In this document: one piece after another, positions 1 to 4,683 of the stretch
Numbering within the stretch: the stretch's first letter is position 1
Layout of the letters: the number at the start of each line of letters is the position of its first letter
Assembly (NCBI GenBank): GCA_010671965.1
Contig: JAAHIC010000338.1
Coordinates: 1-5,600 of the forward strand
DNA: 5,600 nucleotides
Source of the DNA: Leptolyngbya sp. SIO4C5
GTDB taxonomy: Bacteria; Cyanobacteriota; Cyanobacteriia; Phormidesmidales; Phormidesmidaceae
Direction: 5' to 3'
Notes under the pieces: model-generated
Told to the model about the DNA's origin: nothing
The model's database searches: none
The model's input: the letters and a program-made list of their open reading frames with translations, nothing else
Translations under genes and position numbers: made by a program

Positions 1-71
1 TGACATTGTCGAATGGCTCAAACCGATAGGCCAGCGTATCCTGGGTCGGATCGAGCCATTCGACAATGTCA
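1..71. repeat. Perfect 19-bp inverted repeat with 33-nt spacer
   Basis: The left arm at 1-19 (TGACATTGTCGAATGGCTC) is the exact reverse complement of the right arm at 53-71. The spacer is 20-52. The match stops at the inner edge (position 20 a against 52 c), but the outer edge coincides with the window boundary, so the repeat may be longer. Both arms lie within the coding sequence of the SPFH-like gene. In its mRNA they would form a stem between nucleotides 33-51 and 85-103 of the reading frame. The spacing and the absence of a T-run argue against a terminator. Confidence 0.9.
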
Positions 72-103
72 ATAAATTCCGCGCGTAGATTAAAAAGTCC
101 CAA
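1..103 (-). CDS. SPFH-domain / virion-core-like (YdjI-type) protein, N-terminal fragment
   Basis: This is the first 34 codons of a gene that runs off the left edge of the window. The start chosen is TTG at 103-101. An in-frame TAG lies three codons upstream (109-107), and GAGG at 117-114 gives a 10-nt spacing, so little else is possible. The peptide begins M-G-L-F-N-L and continues E-F-I-D-I-V-E-W-L-D, then D-T-L-A-Y-R-F. From memory, this pattern opens cyanobacterial SPFH-domain proteins often annotated 'virion core protein', which are related to Bacillus YdjI. Members of that group are membrane-associated scaffold proteins, and YdjI is reported to work with PspA-type proteins. Only the leader before the SPFH domain is visible, so the assignment rests on a short match. 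A 19-bp perfect inverted repeat falls in codons 11-35. The gene points the same way as the acetyltransferase but lies 293 bp downstream of it, so it probably has its own promoter. Confidence 0.7.
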   Translation of the reverse strand, partial: MGLFNLRAEFIDIVEWLDPTQDTLAYRFEPFDNV

Positions 104-113
104 GGTTAGCTAT

Positions 114-117
114 CCTC
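114..117 (-). promoter_or_regulatory. Ribosome binding site for the TTG-start SPFH-like gene
   Basis: On the minus strand GAGG lies 10 nt before the TTG codon at 103-101. It is the main support for a TTG start here, together with the in-frame stop just upstream. Confidence 0.6.
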
Positions 118-210
118 AAACCGTCAGATTTAGTGTTTTGCCCTTTCGCAGGCGATCGCTCATTTTCAACGTTCCCACAGACCTGCGATCGCCCTTACCC
201 TAAAAACTCA

Positions 211-236
211 AAATTACGGCCACAAATTGCGGCCAC
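211..236. repeat. 13-bp tandem duplication, two units
   Basis: The unit AAATTACGGCCAC at 211-223 is followed directly by AAATTGCGGCCAC at 224-236. They differ at one base (A/G at the sixth position). The repeat lies in non-coding DNA upstream of the SPFH-like gene. No function is apparent. Confidence 0.85.
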
Positions 237-355
237 GTCCCTGAGGTCCGTTAAAGACTACAGATAAGCTCTCTCAAGTTACGGAAATTAATCTACTGCC
301 AGACTGAAGTTTAGCGACTTACTTTATTGCCTTAAAATTACGGTTAGCTGTTGCA

Positions 356-410
356 GATGCCAGCGTCGCTAATCCGAATTAAGACGCCAGCGATCGCTAA
401 CCCGGATTAA
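356..410. repeat. 27/28-bp tandem duplication spanning the acetyltransferase stop codon
   Basis: Units at 356-382 and 383-410 are directly adjacent and match at 24 of 28 aligned columns, with three substitutions and one single-base gap. The right unit contains the stop codon (397-399) and the last codons of the acetyltransferase. The left unit is the non-coding copy just downstream of it. The gap falls inside HIP1: the right unit has an intact GCGATCGC at 390-397, whereas the left unit has GCGTCGC. A 12-bp palindrome, CGGATTAATCCG (403-414), overlaps the right end. Confidence 0.85.
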
Positions 411-954
411 TCCGACTGGTTAGCACATGATCTTGCCACTGGCCGTTGATATACAAATACGCCTTCGCTACGCCCTCGATCTCAAACCCCAACCGCTCTA
501 ACACATTGGCACTGCGCTGATTGTGGGGCATATAGTTTGCCATGATTCGGTGCAGCCCTAACACTTCAAACCCGTAGCGAATCAGCCGCTCTCCCGCCTC
601 TGTCATATAGCCCTGCCCCTGCTTAGCCGCTGCTAGGCTGTAGCCCAGCGTTGCTGCCTGAAACACGCCCCAAATCATATTGTTGAGATTGATCACTCCG
701 ATCACCGTCTGCGGCTTGGTTTGCTCAAAGATGAAGAGTTTAAGCGATCGCAAATTGACCGCATCTTGCTTATGCCCCTGCAACTGGGCTATCCAGTAGT
801 CTTCGGTAAAGAAATTGTCTGGACGCTGCGGTTCAAATGGCTTCAGATAGGCATGATTCACCCGGAAATAGCGAACAATGCTGCCAATATCTTCCAGTTC
901 TCCCATCCGCAGAATTAGGCGCTGCGACCTCAGTACAGGCAATTGAGACGACAT
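397..954 (-). CDS. RimJ/RimL-type GNAT N-acetyltransferase
   Basis: This is a 185-residue acetyltransferase of the GNAT fold, expected to move an acetyl group from acetyl-CoA to an amine. Its closest family likeness is to the RimJ/RimL ribosomal-protein acetyltransferases, but the true substrate cannot be read from the sequence. It opens with the family's L-x-x-x-R-L-x-L-R pattern (residues 8-16). The acetyl-CoA loop is Q112-G-Q-G-Y-M117, followed by the helix T-E-A-G-E (118-122). The C-terminal block has L-H-R-I (134-137), N145, V-L-E-R-L-G-F (151-157) and Y-L-Y-I-N-G-Q-W-Q-D-H (166-176), all typical. The length is normal and the gene looks intact. The ATG at 954 was chosen; a TTG at 966 would add four residues, and neither has a clear Shine-Dalgarno sequence. 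The stop codon lies in a tandem duplication. The cupin gene diverges from it immediately upstream. Confidence 0.88.
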   Translation of the reverse strand: MSSQLPVLRSQRLILRMGELEDIGSIVRYFRVNHAYLKPFEPQRPDNFFTEDYWIAQLQGHKQDAVNLRSLKLFIFEQTKPQTVIGVINLNNMIWGVFQAATLGYSLAAAKQGQGYMTEAGERLIRYGFEVLGLHRIMANYMPHNQRSANVLERLGFEIEGVAKAYLYINGQWQDHVLTSRINPG

Positions 955-982
955 GATAGGCTGCAAACAAGCGTCAGAACAA

Positions 983-986
983 GAGG
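983..986 (+). promoter_or_regulatory. Ribosome binding site deciding the cupin start
   Basis: GAGG at 983-986 ends 8 nt before the ATG at 995. The earlier in-frame ATG at 953 has no such site and overlaps the acetyltransferase start, so the downstream start is preferred. Confidence 0.6.
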
Positions 987-994
987 CTAAGATT

Positions 995-1303
995 ATGCAG
1001 CTAGAACACTGGAACCCCGAAGTTGACGGCCCTCTGTCAGAATCCGCCCTGCGTCAGAAGCTCCAGGCCAAAGGCTACCGTGTCAGCCGCTATACTTACG
1101 CGCCTGGCACCACCTTTCCGCCTCACATCCACAGCATAGACAAAATTGATGCGGTTCTTTCCGGTCGCTTTCGCATGTCCATGCAGGGGCAAAGCGTCAT
1201 CTTGGCAGCCGGAGATATGCTAGCTGTACCCGGTGGGGAAAGTCACGCTGCTGAAGTCGTTGGCAATGAGCCAGTTGTAAGCCTAGATGCAACTAAGCAG
1301 TGA
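995..1303 (+). CDS. Small single-domain cupin protein
   Basis: This is a 102-residue protein with one conserved cupin barrel and no extra domain. Motif 1 runs from G38 to G57, with the metal-binding pair H44-I-H46, but the glutamate usual in motif 1 is replaced by K50. Motif 2 is G73-D-x4-P79-x-G81-x2-H84, supplying the third histidine. Three histidines therefore remain to hold a metal. The late block S-H-A-A-E-V-V-G and V-S-L-D-A is common in small stand-alone cupins. Its reaction or ligand is unknown; such proteins may be sensors, isomerases or dioxygenases. The ATG at 995 was chosen because GAGG precedes it by 8 nt; an in-frame ATG at 953 would add 14 residues that are not cupin-like. It diverges from the acetyltransferase gene, so its promoter must lie within or very near that gene's 5' end, and it converges on the DUF4340 gene. 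Confidence 0.88.
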   Translation: MQLEHWNPEVDGPLSESALRQKLQAKGYRVSRYTYAPGTTFPPHIHSIDKIDAVLSGRFRMSMQGQSVILAAGDMLAVPGGESHAAEVVGNEPVVSLDATKQ

Positions 1304-1388
1304 CTGAGTGATAATCGTTTACTTAACTGACTCTTTGAAAATAGCCAAACTTTACCAGTAAGCCGCATGAGGTTGAAACAATTCGGGT
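1304..1388. other. Convergent intergenic gap
   Basis: The cupin gene and the ABC operon end facing each other across 85 bp. A terminator for both would be expected here, but only weak partial pairings around 1303-1332 were found, with no clear stem plus T-run. Nothing is called. Confidence 0.5.
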
Positions 1389-2135
1389 TCATTGTTCGCC
1401 GTTTTCAGCCGTTTCATCCTCCGGCTCTGCGGCATTATCAGTAGGAGATTCCTGTGAAGTTGATTCGGATGGGGATGATTCAGGTACCGCTTCTCCGGCC
1501 TTATCAGGTTCGTCAGTCGGTTCTTCTGAGAGGGTAGGCGTGCTGGCTGCCGAGGCGGGTGGTTCCGTCGCTATCTGCCACTCCGACACCGAGCGATTCA
1601 CCGCGTTGATAAAGTCTACGGGAACTACCTGCACCGTGACTGCTTCTGCCTCTGCCGGTAGCGGTACCGTTTCTGGGTCAACTAGGGCATAGATAGCCCC
1701 GCCGCTAAAGTCTTCGCCGCCCAGCACCATCGTATGCGCGGTGCCATCTTCAAGGGTAAATTCGACAGTGGCTACAGGGGTGTCAAAGCCAAAGTCAGCC
1801 TGCTCGTCCGGGGTAATGGTGATGGTTTGCTCTGCTGATTCGGTGCGCAGCAGATTGAGCAGAAAGGCGATCGCGGCAGGTTCAGCCTGGGCCTGTTCTG
1901 GCTCAAGCATTTGCCAATCACCCGCCTGATCCCGCTCAAACCGTAGGGTAGTGTCCTCAGTGTCTACCGTGAGCGTTTGCACATCGGCTTCCGCAAACTC
2001 AAATAGGCGATCGCCCTGATTTTCAGCAGCAGCGTCGGGATTGTCAGGCGATCGCTGTGACTCGCTAATCAGCACCGCGCCGCCCAAAACCGCCGCCACC
2101 AATACGAGAATTACCGTACTTCGCTGTAGTTTCAT
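1389..2135 (-). CDS. Membrane-anchored DUF4340 protein of the Gld-like ABC system
   Basis: This 248-residue protein is the last gene of the ABC operon. A basic start (M-K-L-Q-R) precedes one hydrophobic segment at about residues 7-23. There is no lipobox cysteine, so it is probably a single-pass inner-membrane protein with the rest outside the cytoplasm. Residues 43-186 fit DUF4340. They include beta-rich stretches with D-W (73-74), the F-G-F-D-T-P block (115-120) that corresponds to the family's (F/Y)-G-L-x-x-P, and G-G-x-x-F-x-G-G-A-I-Y (139-149). From about 190 to the end the chain is a disordered-looking tail of Pro, Glu, Ser, Thr and Asp. DUF4340 proteins often sit beside GldG-like genes, and their molecular role is not established. 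The ATG lies 9 bp after the preceding stop codon, with AGGAGA overlapping that stop, which suggests translational coupling. Confidence 0.85.
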   Translation of the reverse strand: MKLQRSTVILVLVAAVLGGAVLISESQRSPDNPDAAAENQGDRLFEFAEADVQTLTVDTEDTTLRFERDQAGDWQMLEPEQAQAEPAAIAFLLNLLRTESAEQTITITPDEQADFGFDTPVATVEFTLEDGTAHTMVLGGEDFSGGAIYALVDPETVPLPAEAEAVTVQVVPVDFINAVNRSVSEWQIATEPPASAASTPTLSEEPTDEPDKAGEAVPESSPSESTSQESPTDNAAEPEDETAENGEQ

Positions 2136-2140
2136 TATTC

Positions 2141-2146
2141 TCTCCT
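2141..2146 (-). promoter_or_regulatory. Shine-Dalgarno sequence overlapping the upstream stop codon
   Basis: AGGAGA on the minus strand ends 5 nt before the DUF4340 start at 2135. It shares its first two bases (A and G) with the TAG stop (2147-2145) of the GldG-like gene. Ribosomes ending the upstream gene would be placed to start the next one. Confidence 0.7.
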
Positions 2147-3830
2147 AGCGTCGCCGCAGCCACATCAGCACCGCTCCCACAATGGCAATCAGCGGCAAAA
2201 TCAAGCAGGCAAAGACCGCAATGCCGACCTGCTGGGCGGGCGTCATCAAAATTCGTCGCTTGGTGACTTCTTTAGGCCGGATAGAAAAGATCTCATCGGC
2301 CTGCTGGCTCAGCCAGGTAATGGAGTTGAGGAACACATCACCGTTGAGCTGCTGGTTGAACAGACCGTCTGAGGCGAAGCTAGAGTTGCCAATGACCACC
2401 AAGCGCGTTTCCTGGGGTGTCGCCTCCTCGTTATTCGCTGGCGCTTCTGCCGCCTGAGCCGGACGGGTCAGGGCTACGCCCACTACAAAGGGGCCATCAG
2501 GAGCCTGCTCTGGATCAAACTGGAGTTCACCTTCGGCTGAGATTGTCTGCGCTTGGGTGTCCAACCCGGTTGTGAGCAAAGGAGTCGCCTCTACATTAGG
2601 CACTTCGGCAATTTCCAGCGGCTGCACCACCGGATAAAAAGAGCGTCCACCGTCAAATTCCTGGGTAATGGGGTGATCGCCGTAGTCAGACACAATGGGA
2701 GCAGCCGGACCCAGGCCCACAAGCTGTCCTGCCCCGGAGGTGTCTAAAACCAGCTCTTGGGTGGGAGTAATGCCCCAGCTTGCCAGGAAATTGTCAAGGC
2801 CGTTATTAGTATTAGGATCCACCAACAGCAGGGCATTGCCGCCTGCAGCCAGATAGGTTTCTAGGGCGGCAATTTCCGCTTCAAAGAGAGCTTGCTGCGG
2901 CCCCGCAACGACAACGACGCTGGCATCTGCAGGAATCTGAGGAGCCTCATCGGCGGCTGTGGGGGCAGTCTCCGCTGAAGCTTCTTCATCTGGGGTTTCA
3001 GGGTCCTCAGCCGCTTCTGGATTGAGCAGATCTTCGAGATCGCTGCTGGTTTCTGCTGGCTCCGCCAAGTTCAGCGGCTTCACCGTGTAGTTGCGCTCTT
3101 CTAGGCTTTGGGCAGCTTCAAACAGTCCGGCCTGAGTACCGTCGATCGCATACTCGCCATGTCCCTGTAAAAAATAAATGGTAGCCTCGCGATCGCCGCC
3201 TAAGCGATCGAGCTGATTCGTCAATTGGCGTTCTGATAGGCGCTCGTTTTCGCTGACTCGCTGCACTAGCTGGCGGCGATCGCCCACTGTCAAATAGACC
3301 TCGCCTGCCGTTTGCACCCCAAATTCCTGGCTCAGAACTGGCTGATCGTAAGGATTGATGTACTCGTAGCTGAACTGATCAGGATTTTGTTGCTCATAGC
3401 TTTCTAAGAGCTGCTGATCTTGAGTATTGGGAGCGAGATCAAAAATCAGCACCTCGACCGGCTGATCTAAGGTTTGCACAACCCGCTCAGACTGGGGTGC
3501 TAGGGTAAAAAGCTGATTTTCAGTCAGGTCTAGCCGAGCTGTATAGCGCACCGCCAAGAAATTGATCAGTCCTAAAATCACGACGACGGCTAAGGTTGCC
3601 ACCAAAGCGTTCGTCCCTGCCTGAGTCGATCGCTGCTGCCAGAATCCCTGTAGCCCCTGGCCGCTAAACCAAGACCCGGCAATCAGCAGTCCTAGGCCCA
3701 CAATTAAAAACACGATGGGCAGCGGTGTCCAACCGCCTAGCGCGATCGCCACCAGTCCAGCCGTAATCAGCGCCAAACCGGGCCAAATCAGATATTTGAG
3801 AGATTTAGAAGAGAAGTTTAGTTTTTTCAT
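2145..3830 (-). CDS. GldG-like ABC transporter auxiliary protein (ABC_transp_aux family)
   Basis: This 561-residue protein resembles GldG-type auxiliary components of ABC-2 systems. Two hydrophobic segments at about 14-33 and 37-55 and a third at about 74-94 precede the family hallmark R-L-D-L-T-E-N (99-105) and F-T-L-A-P (108-112). A large extracytoplasmic region follows, with Y-F-L-Q-G-H-G-E-Y (219-227) and then an acidic insert at about 257-299. Next come I-P-A-D-A-S-V-V-V-V-A-G-P (299-311) and L-L-L-V-D-P (334-339), which belong to the Rossmann-like domain of the family. A last membrane segment at about 538-557 ends in W-L-R-R-R. The protein probably anchors to and works outside the permease; its exact function is unknown. 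The ATG at 3830 was chosen because it gives M-K-K, as is usual for the family. A TTG at 3842 would add four residues. It lies 55 bp after the permease gene and its stop codon overlaps the next Shine-Dalgarno sequence. Confidence 0.88.
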   Translation of the reverse strand: MKKLNFSSKSLKYLIWPGLALITAGLVAIALGGWTPLPIVFLIVGLGLLIAGSWFSGQGLQGFWQQRSTQAGTNALVATLAVVVILGLINFLAVRYTARLDLTENQLFTLAPQSERVVQTLDQPVEVLIFDLAPNTQDQQLLESYEQQNPDQFSYEYINPYDQPVLSQEFGVQTAGEVYLTVGDRRQLVQRVSENERLSERQLTNQLDRLGGDREATIYFLQGHGEYAIDGTQAGLFEAAQSLEERNYTVKPLNLAEPAETSSDLEDLLNPEAAEDPETPDEEASAETAPTAADEAPQIPADASVVVVAGPQQALFEAEIAALETYLAAGGNALLLVDPNTNNGLDNFLASWGITPTQELVLDTSGAGQLVGLGPAAPIVSDYGDHPITQEFDGGRSFYPVVQPLEIAEVPNVEATPLLTTGLDTQAQTISAEGELQFDPEQAPDGPFVVGVALTRPAQAAEAPANNEEATPQETRLVVIGNSSFASDGLFNQQLNGDVFLNSITWLSQQADEIFSIRPKEVTKRRILMTPAQQVGIAVFACLILPLIAIVGAVLMWLRRR

Positions 3831-3871
3831 ATCAGTCCACAAGGGACACCGAAAAAAGTGAGCTATCTATA

Positions 3872-3899
3872 CCAAGAGCGCTGAACTAAGAGCGCTGAA
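3872..3899. repeat. 14-bp tandem duplication at the permease stop codon
   Basis: Units CCAAGAGCGCTGAA (3872-3885) and CTAAGAGCGCTGAA (3886-3899) are adjacent and differ at one base. The TAG stop of the permease (3888-3886) is formed at the junction. With a single copy, the permease frame would read three codons further, to a TAG at 3867-3865 in the present numbering. Confidence 0.85.
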
Positions 3900-4683
3900 A
3901 CCGTAGCGCTTCAATCGACTGAGCCGTCAAGAAGAGTCCTAATCCCACGTAGCTAATAAACAAAATTAGGCCGCTGGTATCTAAAATGCCTTGGGTAAAG
4001 TCGGTGTAGTGCCGCAGCAGGGACAAATGGCCTAGCGTTGCGCCTAGCCAGCCTTCCACTGCCGTAGCAATTAGGTCTACAACCCACAGTCCCAGCACCA
4101 GCGCAAATGAGATAATTGCCGCCAGCACCGTGCTATCGGTCAGAGATGAAATGAACATGCCCAAAGATAGAATCGCCGCTGCCAGCAGCACTAGGCCGCC
4201 GTGCCCTAACAGCAGCACGCCCATCTGTACTGGCGGTTCCGAGGCGCTCAAGGCGACTACTTCACACAGCAGCAGCGGCAGCAGCAGCGTAATGTAAAAA
4301 GTCAGAACGGCCAGCAGCTTACCCAGAGCCACGGCCCAGTTAGTCATGGGCGAAGTAGCCAGCAGCTCTAAAGTGCCGCGCTTGCGCTCCTCGGCATAGA
4401 GACCCATCGACAGAATTGGCAAAATAAACATCGACAGAGAACCCAGCAATCCCAGATAAATTTTAAGAAACTCGTAGGGCACATCAACGGGGGCCTGCTG
4501 TCCCATCTGATCGGCAGCGGCGACCTGAGCGATGATGCCCTGAGGACTCAGCAAAATGATGCTGAGGAAAAAGCCGCCAATAATCCAAAAAACAGCAGCC
4601 ACTATATAGGACAGCGGCGAGGCAAAGTAGCTCTGTAGCTCCCGCTGATAGATGGCTAAGATGTTGCCCGCAACAATTTTCAT
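3886..4683 (-). CDS. ABC-2 type permease (GldF-like)
   Basis: This 265-residue integral membrane protein is the transmembrane subunit paired with the ATPase encoded just before it. It opens with Y-x-R-E-L-Q-S-Y-F-A-S-P-L-S-Y (12-26), the hallmark N terminus of this permease group. About six membrane segments are seen near 26-46, 74-94, 118-146, 155-178, 185-206 and 238-257. The cytoplasmic stretch Y-A-E-E-R-K-R-G-T-L-E-L-L-A-T-S-P (96-112) is the conserved loop expected to contact the ATPase. H225-x2-D-F-x2-G-I-x-D (225-235) is the late family motif. Only one permease gene is present, so a homodimer is likely. Its ATG overlaps the ATPase stop as ATGA (4683-4680), with AGG/GAAG-type Shine-Dalgarno sequence inside the ATPase end. 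The stop codon lies in a 14-bp tandem duplication. The substrate cannot be inferred. Confidence 0.92.
   Translation of the reverse strand: MKIVAGNILAIYQRELQSYFASPLSYIVAAVFWIIGGFFLSIILLSPQGIIAQVAAADQMGQQAPVDVPYEFLKIYLGLLGSLSMFILPILSMGLYAEERKRGTLELLATSPMTNWAVALGKLLAVLTFYITLLLPLLLCEVVALSASEPPVQMGVLLLGHGGLVLLAAAILSLGMFISSLTDSTVLAAIISFALVLGLWVVDLIATAVEGWLGATLGHLSLLRHYTDFTQGILDTSGLILFISYVGLGLFLTAQSIEALRFQRS

Larger units (their letters stand above)
104..396. other. Intergenic region between acetyltransferase and SPFH-like gene
   Basis: These 293 bp contain no convincing gene on either strand. They hold HIP1 octamers at 152-159 and 185-192 and a 13-bp tandem duplication at 211-236. At the right end lies most of a 27/28-bp tandem duplication (356-410), with a third HIP1 octamer at 390-397. 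The minus-strand promoter of the SPFH-like gene should lie here, but no pair of -35 and -10 boxes was good enough to call. No hairpin followed by a T-run was found for ending the acetyltransferase transcript. Confidence 0.6.

Noticed and set aside
151..193. Possible hairpin or terminator formed by GGCGATCGC and GCGATCGCC
   Set aside because: The pairing comes wholly from two self-palindromic HIP1 sites with a 25-nt loop. It does not extend beyond 9 bp and has no T-run.
403..414. 12-bp palindrome CGGATTAATCCG as a regulator site
   Set aside because: It lies in the last codons of the acetyltransferase, overlaps the tandem duplication, and is not near any gene start.
721..918. Plus-strand open frame of 65 codons
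   Set aside because: It lies wholly antisense to the well-supported acetyltransferase, has no family resemblance and is explained as a shadow frame.
953..994. Longer cupin start at ATG 953
   Set aside because: It overlaps the acetyltransferase start codon, lacks a Shine-Dalgarno sequence and adds residues that do not look like cupin. The ATG at 995 has GAGG at the right distance.
1303..1340. Bidirectional terminator between the convergent genes
   Set aside because: Only broken 4-5 bp pairings such as GAGT with ACTC could be found, too weak to call.
1741..1929. Plus-strand open frame of 62 codons
   Set aside because: It is antisense to the DUF4340 gene, with no recognisable motif or ribosome binding site.
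2182..2747. Two plus-strand open frames (2182-2457 and 2553-2747)
   Set aside because: Both are antisense to the GldG-like gene, whose protein is conserved across these positions.
3831..3885. Internal promoter or terminator between permease and GldG-like gene
   Set aside because: The 55-bp gap has no clear promoter boxes and no stem plus T-run, so read-through within one operon is the simpler view.
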